Assembly: GCF_901709675.1 (NCBI RefSeq) | Contig: NC_051099.1 | Span: forward strand, 62,001 to 126,000 | DNA: 64,000 nucleotides | Direction of reading: 5' to 3' | From: Syngnathus acus | Lineage: Eukaryota; Chordata; Actinopteri; Syngnathiformes; Syngnathidae | In this document: piece after piece, positions 28,673-45,500 of the stretch | Numbering within the stretch: position 1 is the first letter of the stretch | How the letters are laid out: every line of letters begins with the position of its first letter | The notes under the pieces: generated by a model | Databases searched by the model: none | Told to the model about the DNA's origin: nothing | The model's input: the letters and a program-made list of their open reading frames with translations, nothing else | Made by a program: the position numbers and the translations under genes

Positions 28673-30665
28673 TCAGTGAAAGACGGTCTGCCTCCAGCGT
28701 TTGTCTGGGGTGAAAGGCCACAGGCAGTCGCTGACAGCGGAGACGAACGGCCGCGGCTCCACACTGAGGCCCAGCACCTCCAGACGGGAACAGTCCAGGC
28801 GAGGATTGAGCGGGCGCCGAGCCGCCTCTGCCGCCGGCTGTTCCGTTAGCTGGCCCCCGAAAAAAAAACGTGACTGCCCGCTCGGCTTGCCGGCAATCGG
28901 CGGCACAATGTCATTACTTACCGCGATGAGGTGAGCGGACGGAAGGTTGAAGGCCCGAGCCATGGCCAGCGCCATCTCATATTTGGTCATCTGCTCCTTA
29001 CCCGAATAATGGAACGTTCCACGGATAGACTCGTCCTAGAAACGCAGGCAGAATTCCTAACAATGTTCCCGCTGAGCTTTCGGAATCATTATCGCCAAGA
29101 ACAACAATGGCGACCCGGCGTACCAAAGCGGCAGCGCGGCAGATGTTCCAGCAGACGGCGGCGACGTCTCGCGTGTGCGTGGGGAACCTCGGCTGGCAGT
29201 GGTCAAGCGGGCAGCCCTCGGCCGCCGCCCCCTGCAGGACTTTGGGCCACAGCGCCGTCACGGCGCTCTCCGACGGAGACTCCACCTCGCCGAACAGGAC
29301 CGGAACGCGCAGAACTGCCGAGCCTGAGGGACGGGAGGGAGGGAGGTAGGGAGGGTGGGACGTACGTTAGCGGCGGCGGGTGGCGGCGCTCGCTTGTGCC
29401 GTGTTGCGCGTGGGACTGACGTGCGCAGTGCTGCAACATTTGTCGCTCGCCTTCCATCTTGCTGCGTCCGTACGCATTGACGGGATTGGGGGCGTCGTCT
29501 TGGCCGTAAGGCGGATGCCGGCCGTCGAAAACGTAGTCACTGCTTATGTATAACAGGAAGGAGCCGCGACATGCTGGCACGACACGTGACTACGTGTCAC
29601 AAAAGATGGCTCACAAGCCATACGTAAGACCGCAGCTGTCACAAAACACGCGTCACGCGTGTGCCGAACTCACCGGCCTCCCTGGCAATAACGGCGGTGG
29701 CGTGAACGTTGATGTTGTCGGCCGCCTCCGGGTGGCGCTCTACCACGTCCGGCCGACGCTCTGCCGCACAGTGGACTACCACCTGAGGCTGCGAAATCAT
29801 AGCATTTGCCCGTTTGGCTTTTAGTCCCTTTTGCCATCTCAGAGTGACGGCAAAAAAAGACACTTTGGCGTTTTGAACACTCTTTTGCTTTCATTCGGGG
29901 AGGCTCCTACCGAGCACCTGCTTCCCTCCCAAATGGTTTGTCTCATGCAGACAGACCTCTGGAGTTGCGCCGCCATTTTGGAGCGGTGCGTTTCGTACAC
30001 AACGACAAATGCGGCTCTCCTTTGCCAATGACGAGGCCACGCGAGCGTCACCTTGCACTGACTCAGGAGCTGCTTGACGGCGTCCTCGTCGGTGAGGTCG
30101 CAGTGAAGACGGCGCGCGCCGGCCCTGCGGTACGCCGTCCCCGTCACGGCGCAGCCGCGTTTCCGGAACTCCTTGAGGACGGCGCGGCCCAGGAGACCGC
30201 TAGCTCCCGTCACCAGGACACGGGGCCCCCCCGCCGGAGGATCCTCCTGCTGCGCAAACACAAACGCAGCATTTTGATTGTTGGGACGGAGCCCCATCCT
30301 TTGCAAAAACACATCCAGATGTGGACTTGATTTGGCTAGATTCATAGGATTTAACAATGGAGCGTGATATGCCTTTCAGATTATTTCCTATCCAAATTTC
30401 AACGCAATATTCATTGCACTTTTCAAATAATGCCGAATGCTAACGAATTAGCGAATGACATCATAAACACACACCATCTATTTGTGTGTTTAGCACACAA
30501 AGAGATTGATTAGACCTGACCCAATAGACTTAGACCTGTCCGATAATGCTTGTTTCGTGATAACCAAGCCATCTTTCAAATTGTATACACAAGACGTCAT
30601 CGCTTCCAGTTTACCTGCAGCAGCTGCACATGTCCTGGCTTGAAATCAATCGTCAGGTGATTCAT
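28673..30665 (-). CDS. mat2b: Methionine adenosyltransferase 2 subunit beta
   Basis: Non-catalytic regulatory subunit of S-adenosylmethionine synthetase, with an RmlD-like short-chain reductase fold. Exon 1 (30665-30615) encodes [17 protein letters not shown], matching the ELSIHFVPGS start of the human long isoform, and joins the next exon in phase. The Rossmann loop is [11 protein letters not shown], followed by [14 protein letters not shown], then [10 protein letters not shown] and YGRSK (the SDR YxxxK pair). [13 protein letters not shown] and [20 protein letters not shown] follow, and the protein ends [11 protein letters not shown], the same ending as human MAT2B. It is convergent with the ARAP gene. 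Exons are intact. Confidence 0.95.
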
Positions 30666-31101
30666 ATTTTCGATTGGACACTGTCACTTTTTCTTTAGCG
30701 TGATCAGACACCAGTGATATCGAAAGTGAACGAGTGGCAACGCTTGGGATTCTTTTCGCATTTTCATGGTGCGACTTCAGATCCCCGGGCGCCACTTCCG
30801 GATTAGAGGATCCGGTAATTAACGTAAACCGACAGCCAATGACGTAAATCACTTTACGACAGAGGCGGTTGCTCCAGCGTTAAAAAAAAAAGAAGAAGAA
30901 AAAAAAGGCACGTTTAGGGCACATTCAGCAGCCTTAGCAACCACTCGTGTAGATCCGATACCTCCAGCGGCTTTGCTGAACAGCTATGCTGCGTTACAAG
31001 TCAACAAAATTGAAAATGAACGTGATCATTTACCTCAAGTTGTCCCGATTGAAATCCTGGCATCTTTTGCGACAGCAGCTGGCAAACTCAGTCGACTCCT
31101 C

Positions 31102-31129
31102 AAAAGAAAGAAAGAAAGAAAGAAAGAAA
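31102..31129. repeat. (GAAA)n microsatellite
   Basis: About six GAAA units in the mat2b-slc23a1 spacer. Confidence 0.85.
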
Positions 31130-31243
31130 CTGAAGAACGCAGTAGAATTCAAGTAGAATCCTCTCAAGTGCAACACGGACAAACGCCGCTGTCCTTCTTC
31201 GTTGGGACTGACGGTTTTAGTCTTAGGGAATGGTCTCATTGCC

Positions 31244-31258
31244 GCCAGTAGAGGGCGG
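31244..31258. promoter_or_regulatory. CTCF-like binding motif
   Basis: CCAGTAGAGGGCGGC fits the known CTCF core CCASYAGRKGGCRS. The flanks (TTGCCGCC ... GGCGGCAA) also make it an inverted repeat. It sits between mat2b and slc23a1. Confidence 0.4.
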
Positions 31259-31439
31259 CAAACAAAATGATTGACATCCTACTGGACCAACTCGTGAGGA
31301 AGGCGCCTTCCTTCTGTTGTGGGCACGGAGCTACCTGATCTGGCTGGCGTCTGTGACAGAACAGCGGGTGTCGGCCAGGCTGCCGTCCATCAACCCCGAA
31401 ATAATTGACAGAAAATGACATTTCTATCAAAATAGAGCC

Positions 31440-31445
31440 TTTATT
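31440..31445 (-). terminator. slc23a1 polyadenylation signal
   Basis: AATAAA on the minus strand about 90 nt beyond the slc23a1 stop. Confidence 0.6.
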
Positions 31446-31530
31446 GGTCCTTCTGAACAAAAAATGATGAACAAGTTGTATTTTCAATCATGCAAACACA
31501 AACGGACAATTTCTTCCAAATTGCGGCAAG

Positions 31531-34500
31531 TTAGACTTTGGTCGACATGTCCTCTCCAAGCTCCGCCCTTTGCTCCGCCCCTTGCTCCGCCACCTCTGCG
31601 CCTTCTCGCAGCACCGACGCCCCTTGGGAGGTCGGGTCTTGGGAGGAGCTCCACCCCCTGAAGGTGGGACTGATGGGCAGCCTCTCGAGCCAGCGGGCGC
31701 GTCGGACCAGACCCATCCCCACGGGAAAGTCGTAGGAGGGCGAGGAGGGCGACGAGGACGTCAAAGCGCTCCACTGCAGCAGCCCACGCTCCTCCCTCGT
31801 GCCTGAACACGCAATGGCGTCAAACTCTCGAGGTCACCATCCTCACGTGCGACCGAGGGCCCTGCGTTTGTGCCGCTCGCATACCTGGTACGGTGTTGTC
31901 CAGGCAGAAGGCCAGGAAACCGCCGACAAACATCTCGGTGGACAGCAGAACCGTCAGGATTTGATTGAGCTCCTCGACACCTGCGAGCGCACGGCGACCG
32001 GTGGGTGGCGACCGGTGGGTGGCGCACGCGTGGCGGCCAGGGTGGCGACTTGCGGCCAGGGTGGCGACTTGCGCGCGTTAACCCTTACCGGTCTCGATGC
32101 ATTTGGGGTGCGCGTCCAGGTAGGCGGGCAGCGTGAGCCCGAAGAACATGGAGAAGCCCAGCACAAAAAGGTTGCGGGACGAGTTGAGGTCAACCAGCTG
32201 CAGGTTGGACAGACCCACCGCCGTGATCATGCCTGAGGCAAACAAACGTTTGAGTCCACTTTGCATTGAGAGTGACTGAACGTGAAGGCGGCAAGTTTCA
32301 CCAAAGAGCGTGCAGAACATTCCTCCCAGGATGGGATCCGGCAGCGAGGCAAACAGAGCCGTGAACTTTCCCACGCATCCCAGCAGCAACATGATGGCGG
32401 CGCCGTACTGAACCACGCGCCGGCTGCCCACCTGGACGGACGCACACGCCAAATGTCAGATGCAGAGGGAGGAGACGCGCCGCGGACCGAGCGAGCACCT
32501 TGGTGATGGCCAGCACGCCGATGTTTGGGCTGGAGGACGTGGATCCGTTCCCGGTGCCCAGGAGTCCGGCGATGATGCAGCACACGCCCTCCGTGAAGAT
32601 CCCTCTTGCGAGACCAAAGCGAGAAAGAAGGAAAGGGCGCGGCGGCGGCGTCAGCGCCGGGTGGGTTCAAAGCTCCATCTTGCCCTCTCACCTGTTGATG
32701 GCGTGCACCGGCGGCGGCGGTGCCCCGGCGAGGCGAGCGCACGCGTAGTAGTCGCCGATGGACTCCACGATTCCCGCCAGGGTGGCGCTAAACATGCCCA
32801 GCACGCCCGCCAACGTCACCGTCGGCAGGCCCCACTGGCCTGGAGCGTCGAACATGTTACCGCAACGGATGGCAGACACTCGCAGTGTGTACGATTGCGT
32901 GAGAATTGAGCGCAAGAAATGTCTGGAGATTGTCTAGCGTGAGATGCTTAGCTGCCGCATATACACACACACACACATATACGTGTGTGTGTGTGTGTGT
33001 GTGTGTTATAATATATATAATATATATATATATATCGTATATATATATATATAATATATATATATAGCTGCCGCATATACACACACACACATATACGTGT
33101 GTGTGGTGTGTGTGGTGTGTATATATATACGTATATATATATATATATATATACGTATATATATGAGCGGAGGCGCTTGGTTGTTCTCACAGGGGTAGGG
33201 CGCCCTGAACCAGGGGGCGGAGGTCATGATGTCCCCTCGGGCGTCGGTGCGCGCCTTGTAGCCGTAGCGCAGCGGGTCGCTGGGCAGAAGGTCGCTCAGG
33301 GTGAAGACGTAACACAGCAGCCACACCAGCACGATGGCCAGGATGATCTGAGCGCATAGCAGCAAGGCGTCGGAAAGGCGGCGGCAACGGAAGCGGCGAC
33401 GAACGGAGGCGTTCTTTACGGGGAACATCTTGAAGACGTAAACCCGGCTCAGCCTCAGCCCTTTCTTCCTGCTGTACACGGGAAACGGGAGCGAGGTGGT
33501 CCGCAAGTACTGGGCGAAGAGCACAATCAGGAGGATGCACCTGCATGCAAACACGGCGCTAAGCAAAAGCGTGGCGCGCGGGCGCAGGAGGAAGGCGACG
33601 GACGGCGTTTCCTCACAGCGCCGAGAAGCCCCAGTGCGAGCCTGCCCGGTCGCCGGCCGTGGTGAAGACGGACAGGCCGATGAGCGAGACGGTGGGCGTG
33701 ACGGTCAGCGGCCCGATGTAGTCCAACAGGATGCCCGGAAGCCCCAGCAGGCCGATGGCCACCTCCACCGTGCTGGAAACCATGATGGCGCCCTGGATCT
33801 GACGCACAATCGTTCCCATCAAATCCAGCGCGGACGGACGGACGGACGGACGGACGGACGGAAACCTCTCTGATGCGTGGATGCCAAACGTGCGACGTGT
33901 CCAGCGGGAGAGTCCAGTTGCCGTAAATCTCCTCTGTTGACGTGACGCATAGCTTTAAGTGCGGACCTTGGGTGACTTGGGCGTGCTCACTCACCCTGGC
34001 TGGGGCAGGCCCATCGATCCAAGCTGAGGATGGCCTGCGCGGGAATGAGGAAGGCCAGCGCTGACGCTTGAAAGAGGGGAAGTCTACACAAGGACCACAA
34101 CAATCACCACCACGAAAAGCTCAAACTTGCGGCAGCGGCCACACTTTTGAACTTTTGCTGTTCATCAAAAGAGCCGAGTCTCCACTCGTCGCTACCATCT
34201 TACGACGGAAGGTCCGAGCTAGGACGCCGCTCTTCTGGGGAATCTGAGGCGCTGCCACGACGCTCACCTCACCTGACTCCCAGGGTGGTCTGCACGAGCG
34301 TGGTGATTCCGACGGTAGTGAAAATGGTCCCGATGAGCTGGCTGACGGTGTTCTGGTCCTGGCCCACGCACATGGCCTCGGCCAGCAGGAAAGGGACGGC
34401 CACCGTCCCGCTGAAGCAGGTCAGGTAGTGCTGGGCAGTCACACGGTCAGGCTCAGGAGGCGTCCGGCTCGGGAGGCCGCCGGTGGCCCCGGCCAAGGCG

Positions 34501-35304
34501 CAAACACGGGCACCAAGAAGCACATGAGCTCGGCGCCCGGCGTACCTGCAGGCCCAGCAGGATGCACAGGTACCAGGGCGGAACGTCCTCGATGGTGTAA
34601 ATCATGTCCGACGCCGACTTCTGCTCTGCTACTGGGTCTTTGCTCGACTCGTGGCTCCGCCTCCTCGGGATGTCATCCCGACTCTGCGCATAATAAAGGT
34701 TCCGTCCCGTTTGTGCCACATCCCGTTTCGGTTTGCCACCGTGACGCACTCAACTGTGGCATGAGCCTGAATTCACTTAGGTCTGAGCGCGTCAGACTAA
34801 ACGCCCCCCCCCCCCACACACACATTCCCTCAACAATGGCTAACAGGGAAGCTCAAAGTCCAGATCGTGATGCCGGTGTCATGCTAGCTGTTTAGCTACA
34901 GATTAGCTGCACAGCTGGTTTTTCGAATGACTTTACAATATTAGCAATGCCAGATGACAGTGCGAAAGCGTAAAAATGGAGCAAATGCTCGCGAGCGCTT
35001 AAATACACCAATTGATTTTTTTCTTCATCTTCATGGTGTGAGCACCATGTAAGTTAATAAAAGAATCAAACTAATTTGTGTGACGTTTTGTGCCAAATCA
35101 TTTAGATGACAAAGTTGACAGCAACAACTCCTTTTGACTTTGAACTCCTTTTGAAGTTTAGGGAGTTGAATTTGAGGGAGTACCGTTTCCCCCCAGCCGC
35201 CTCCTACACAAGTACCCATCCGTACAGCCATTGCAGGACATAGTGCGAGCACCTTCCAGATCAATTACGCGCTTTACCTTGCACTCGTTTTGACCGGCAG
35301 CCAT
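31531..35304 (-). CDS. slc23a1: Sodium-dependent vitamin C transporter 1
   Basis: Apical Na+/L-ascorbate cotransporter of the nucleobase:cation symporter-2 family, with about 12 membrane segments. Exon 1 (35304-35278) gives MAAGQNECK and joins [14 protein letters not shown] in phase 0. Then come [125 protein letters not shown] and [20 protein letters not shown]. The tail [10 protein letters not shown] and the final STKV match the SVCT1 C-terminus. Several sequences are near-identical to human SVCT1, and SLC23A1 rather than SLC23A2 fits the 5q block. It shares a 0.5-kb divergent promoter region with rars1. Confidence 0.94.
32960..33166. repeat. AT/TG-rich palindromic microsatellite in slc23a1 intron
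   Basis: Alternating CA, CGTG, TG and TA runs. The segment AGCTGCCGCATATACACAC occurs twice, near 32949 and 33066, so it is a local duplication of a hairpin-capable microsatellite. Confidence 0.85.
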
Positions 35305-35817
35305 ATCGTGCGGGAAAGCGCGCGCGCCGTCGCAGGGTCGGTGTCTTGGAGCGAGCGGGAGAGCGGCCAGGCGCACTTAACAATGCGTCCATAATCTCCA
35401 TGGACTTTCACCTGAAAAACACTAATAGTTTTGATGATCATTAACATGTTTATCCTATTTTTATGACCCACATGAAAAGAAAAATATCTTCTGGAAAGGG
35501 CTCACACTTGTCTATTCTCATTTTCAATTGACAGTGTTTGAAGTTATATTTTGTATTTGTAATGAATTCTATTTGAAGTTCAAAGTTGTCAACTACGGAG
35601 TGAACTTCTATATTTGAATCCAGAACGGTGCAGTTCTAAGCCTTTGCAGCAGGTGGCGACAAACTACTTGAATTGGCTTTCCGATGCACGAACAAGAATA
35701 TTCTCCTCCCCTTCCCGTAAGTGAAACGGAAAAAGTTGTCGACTGCTTCCTTCTCGCAGTCTTGACAGCTCGTTTCATCAGCCACGCGACTGTCTTCCTT
35801 TACCCCGGTGCTTGGGA
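35305..35817. promoter_or_regulatory. Divergent slc23a1 / rars1 promoter region
   Basis: Only 513 bp separate the two start codons on opposite strands, so both promoters must lie here unless upstream non-coding exons exist. No TATA box could be assigned with confidence. Confidence 0.6.
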
Positions 35818-39916
<4,099 letters not shown>

Positions 39917-41228
39917 CGGACGGACGCACGCACGCATTCTCCCGTTTCCTCCACTCAATCTGATCATGAACTCTCACTTCATCCTTTTGTCTGTATTTTT
40001 TCCAATTAAAAAGATGATGTGAAACTATCTACTTTCAGTTGATTTTTACAATTGAATTATTGAACATTTCAATGACTATACATGGTCACTTTTAGAGTTA
40101 GGGTTCGAGGGTCAGAGGTCATGGCTCAATTAAAAACATGACAATGAGTCTTTTTTTTATTTATTTTTTTACCCTGGTATTTTTTTCAAAAAAAAAGTTC
40201 CGCATTGCATTCTCTAGTTAAATAAGGGACTCTTATCTGGTCATGAGAACACAGCTGTTAGCGTAGCCGCAGATGCTAAGCGTGACATTTTGGTAATGAT
40301 GCATTCAAAGTTGTTTGTGGCCAATTCCTGACCCAGAGGCCAAAAAGTACCAAATCTGCGTCAACTAGGTAGGTTCCTGCTGATGAATGAGTCAGGGCTC
40401 TCGTGAATTGGGGTTAGCGGGGGGGGGGGGTTTGGGTTTTTTTTGGATTCGCCCAAGCTGTGCTGTGAGAAATGAGTACATGGGAGAAAAAAAAAATTGA
40501 ATGGTTACTTGTGGTGCGCATAGATTAGGTCCCTTCCTCAAAAACACGACCACGTTTCTCCTTTGCTATGACAAAGTCCTTTTATTTATCTACTGATTTA
40601 TTTGCCAGTTGTGGCACGGGGAGATTAAAACGTCTCATCTGGGATGAAATCCTGATCTATGGAAAAGGGATGCAAATGAGGTGCGAGCCAGCGAGCGAGC
40701 GACTGACACCAGAGGTGACTTGTTTCGATGCGCCGCGGGGTGGGACTGAGACACCTTTATTCAACTTGTTTTCTTCTTCAAAACACTTGTTTGCTTTTCT
40801 GAATTGCCTCTTTTGAATGTTGCTTTTTGGATGTATTTACTGTACATGTGGACTCTAGCCCTGCCCTCAACCCGAACCCTCTCCTCCTTTATGCGTGTTA
40901 GCTTCAGGAAACTTGTGGACTATTTCTCCCCCTCTTTTTAAAACAATTGCTTGGCTTGAATTCTATTCTTTTGCCTTGTAAATAAGACAGCAAACAGTTT
41001 TCTCCGAGAAATAAAACCCTTTTAATCAGACGCTTAGCGCTGATCACTTGCACTTCCTCACTCCAAAGCTTATAAATATGTCTTACTAGTGTAGTACATT
41101 AAATAATGCGGAGCGTTCCATTCTTCATTTTTTTCAAAGGTTGCCGTTTGGCAGGGTGTGAGAAGTGTTACCTTTTTGAAGCATTCAAAAATCTAAATAA
41201 AATGAACAATCCTTCCCAGCGGGCGTCC
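39917..41228. other. Convergent 3' region between rars1 and the stard8-like gene
   Basis: Both genes end here. An ATTAAA at 40005-40010 on the plus strand suits rars1, and a minus-strand AATAAA at 40756-40761 could serve the stard8-like gene. No exon seen. Confidence 0.55.
40005..40010 (+). terminator. rars1 polyadenylation signal
   Basis: ATTAAA about 90 nt past the rars1 stop codon. Confidence 0.5.
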
Positions 41229-42478
41229 TCAAACGGCGGTCTCGTTGTGCCTTCCTTCGATGGACGCTTTGATGGCCAGCAGAGAGGCGACCATGCGATG
41301 TCCGCTCACTTGGCGGTGCCACGCCGGAGAGCGCCCTCTAGAGCATGACACAGGAAACGTTTGAGGGAGGAGTTGCCTCGCAAACCGGCTACGCGGCGGT
41401 GCAGGAAAGTCAGTGCAGTTCCTGCGTACCTGGTATCGGTGCGGCACAGGTGCGTGAGGCGGCTCTTGCCGGCGGAGGCTTCCAGCAGGTAAAGGCAAGC
41501 GTGCGTGTGCACTCGGACGCCCTCCGGTGGCGGCACGTGCGGGTGCTGCGTGGACACGGACGACACGTAGAGCGGGTCGCGAGTCGCCTCCGGCTGCCAC
41601 GTCCTACGACCGCAAGCATTGGTTTTCAAATTAGGATATGAAAAAATTCAGAAAATGATCAAGCAGTAGTTTTGACATTGGAAAGGATGATAAACAAAAT
41701 GTTGAATCAAATGGTCCTCAGCAAGAGAAACGGACGCGATCAAAGCTTTTCCCCCTAGAAAAGAAACATAATTCTTCAATAGCCTTCCCTACAATCAAAT
41801 TTCACATCACAGAGAATTGCGTCCTTGTTCTTGTAATTTGCAAGAAGCGAATCATCTCATCAATTAAAAGGCGTTGATGTTTCCAATGCGTCCGCCTAAA
41901 CGATTGGCGCGTGATGCAGATGCGGTTGGATGTTTCCTTCCGTGTGATTCGAGCATAAATAAATAACTCAAGTGTCTGACTGACTCAGAGGTAACACAGA
42001 GTTCATTTATGCGCTGACAAAAAAACACGGGCGGATGACAAAAGCAAACACACACACGCTGTCAAATCTCATCTGACTGCAGGCTGGGATTAAATATTCA
42101 TCAGCCTCGTTCACGCAAAAAAGAAAAGAAAAAAACTCACTCCCTCTCTCAGACTATTTTGGATTTGATTTTTTCTTTTTTTTTACCTGAGCAGCAGGTG
42201 CTCCCGCGGCAGGCAGGAGGCCAGGCCGGCGTCGGGGCCCCGCCGGAGGTATCGGTAGACGTGGGCGCGCTCGCCCAGCGCCTGGATGACGGAGCCCCGC
42301 CGCGCGTCGTCGTCCCACGGTCGCTCGAGGAGCCGGCGGAGCAAAACCTCCCGGCCGGCGTCTACCTCCACCGAGACGCGCCACGTCCACAGCGGGCAGC
42401 CCCACCACGTCTGCCAGCCGTCACAATTTGAGAAAAAAAACGGTGAAACGAAATCTCGGCAAAGTCGCTAGCTAGCTA

Positions 42479-42510
<32 letters not shown>

Positions 42511-45500
42511 ATTGACCTTCTTGACGGCCAGCTCCACGTTTTCGGGAGCGGGACAACTCTCCCAGCTTCGACCTTTGTCCCTGGCTTCCTTGATGAGGAA
42601 CGGCGTATTCTGCTGGAGCTTCCTCAGGTTCTGCTCCAGCTCCTCCTCCCCAATCGGCTGGTCGGTCACGGCGGCGGCGGAGGAGCTCGGCCAAAACTCC
42701 GGAATCTACGAGAGATCAAAATAGAAATTCAGACGGAATCTTCCGACCCGAAGGTTGTCTGTCCGTGGCTACCTGGAAAAGTCTCTCCGCTTCGCCGATC
42801 ATGTTGGCCAGGCCCTGCGTGGCGGCCAGGTTCTCGCTTAAGTCGCGTTGGTCCGGACGACCCAGACTGTACTTCCTGTGACTGGATCTGAAGAGGCAAC
42901 GACACGGCAGAACAAAACCCAAATGAAATCAAACCCTCCAAAGTGTTTCTTTTGTGTCTCCAAGGGAACCTTTTGGCGCCGGCGTCCCTCTTGAGGGCGT
43001 TGAGGTGGAAAAGCGACGGCGCGAGGCAGACGGCCACATTGGTGGGCGTCATGTGGTTGTTGTCCACGCAGGCCACCACGTCGCGGAGGAAGAAGAGCAA
43101 CGTCCGCAGCGCCTCGCGGTTCTCGTCCGGCAGCAGCAAGATGGCCGCCTGGGCCGCCGGCAGCTGTTGATCTTTGGGGAAATCTGCAGACAGCGGCGGG
43201 CGGACGGGCGCACGCCTCAGCTTTCTGCTCCATGCTTTTATGCCGCTCAATAAATCTTTTCGAGCTGCAAAGTGCAGTGCGCGTGCCACTTCTCCAAGGT
43301 GAGCTTTTTCCAATATCAATTTGTATTCTTCTTCCAGCACGAAAAAAAGCTTGCCAAAAAGTCACACTATGTACGTATGACATCCTTTACAGCAATTTAG
43401 GCCTGTTTTTGGGTGAAACGTTTGGGACGTGTGAATTTGAAAATGCTGAAATGTGCTGAATCGTTTCAATTCGGAACGTGAACCTTTTGATCAAATGGAA
43501 TGGAAAACTCATAGCGTGGGTGACGTGAATTTTTGGAATATGCTCAAACTGGAATGATGGATGGAGACTGTTAAAAAGATAGAAAAAAACATTTTATTCT
43601 GTTCAAGCTGAAAAATCGGAATTCCCCTTGATTTTTTTCATTCTTTTCTTTTTTAAATTGACCTCATCTTGGTAAAAATGACACCGAGCGCTACTCACAT
43701 TGGTAAATGTGCAGGAAGGACTCGCAGAGCTTGAAGGTGAAGACGGGCTCGGGCAGGTCCCGGAAGTACTGCTTGACCAGGTCGGCCACGTCGAACGCCG
43801 ACTGGCCGTCGTAGGAGACGCCGTCGGGGTCCGACTCCAGCGTCTCGCGCAAGCGCTGGGTCCGAGACTTCGAGCCCGACTTCCGAAAAAGACCCACCTG
43901 AGGGCACGTGCGCGCAAAGTTTAAGCGCTCCATCTGGTCCCGCCGCTTCGGATTTTTTGACGGCGGGGTCACCTGGTCCAGACATTGCGTCCTGAGGTAA
44001 ACAAGCGCCTTGAGGATGCCGGGAGGGAGGGGTGCTCCTGTTCGCTGCACGTTGACCAGCAGGGGGACACCGAAAACCGGCCTGGCCTTGGCGGGCGGCG
44101 CCTTCCTCACCGTCGCCTTGGGAACGCTCCTATGACCAAAAGACGTACGTCGTGATGGATGATGAGACACTCCCTTTATTCCAATCATCCTTTCAGCAGG
44201 TGGAATTTTATTTGCGCTTTGATTTTTGTTCTCGTAAGCCATGAGATCAAACTGCTTGGACGGTGGCACAGGAAACATGGCCCAATACGCTTCCTTTGAA
44301 GGAAGAGCCAAATGAACCGTGTGTGCGTGTCCCTGATGGTTGAATATGTGCATACTGGGAAGAAGGGGGAGAAAAAAAGAAAAAAAGAACATGCTCAGGA
44401 AATGATGGAAGCGGATCAAAGACTAGGACATTTCAGGCCATTTTGGGGGGGGGGGGGGGGGGGGGGGGGTCGCTCGTAATCGCTAATGAATCTCTCGCTG
44501 GGCTGGCTCATCATCCGGTTTCACGGCGTAGCCTTCCGAGCGGCTCCTTCCGAGCGGCTCCTTTGACACGCCGCCGCTGTCATTTCCTGCCCAGAATGAG
44601 CTGTCTTCCTGAAAAGATTCTTTTTTGCACTTTTGGCTTCAAGTTGTGCGCGAGTCACGTCGGTCGGCTCTTTGTGAAATCCTGCCACAAACCTTCTCAA
44701 AAAATGCCCTCCTCACACATTTGAAACATCAGCATGCGCGCCAGCACCAGGCTCGAATAAAAACTGGATTAAAAATGAGAGCGCATCCAAAAGAGAATCT
44801 GCTGCCGGGACAACTCCAATTGTCTGGCACTTTCAACTCAAATATGTTGATGTTTCATTAGGACGTACTTGGCAATTATTTATTTGCTCCTGAGGAAATA
44901 ATCCTCAGGATTGGTTGGTGGTAAACAAAAAAAACAAGCAGCCACAGGTTATTATTCATCCTTGTTACGGAATATCTCCAGCGTGTGATTTTTCAAAAGT
45001 TTCTTCCTTGGAAAAAATATCTGTTAGTGTAATTGTCCAGCCAGGGAGCCCGTCTGCACCTGAGCCCTGAATAATAGATGCCTTTTCCAATCAGGCTGCT
45101 GCCTGAAATATTTAGCCGTCCGTTTAGCCCACGCGGCGACACAATTCTCTTTTTGTTTACGATCTTACCAGCTCCAACCTTGCTTGCTGGACGGCGAGTG
45201 CTTGTCCATCAGGGCGGTGAGTTTGAGCAGGGCCAGCTTCTGAAGGAGGGCCAACTGGGAGACGGACTGCTTTTCCACGCCCGGACCGGCTGGCAAAGAG
45301 GGAAGGCTCTGCTCACTGGACCGGCGCAGCTGCCGACTAGAAACGCACCAAAATGACACTTAATGTGAAAATAAATGTCGACGTCTTTTGCCGTTCCTCA
45401 CCCGCTCTTGACTCGAGGCGATCTAGTCTCGGAATCGTCTTCGCAGCTCTCCCCCTCGTCGTCCTCCGATCGCTGGACCTCCGGGGTCGGGGACGAAGAA

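Larger units (their letters stand above)
30666..31530. other. mat2b upstream / slc23a1 downstream spacer
   Basis: Holds the mat2b promoter, a GAAA run at 31102-31129, a CTCF-like motif at 31244-31258 and the slc23a1 poly(A) signal. No exon found. Confidence 0.6.
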
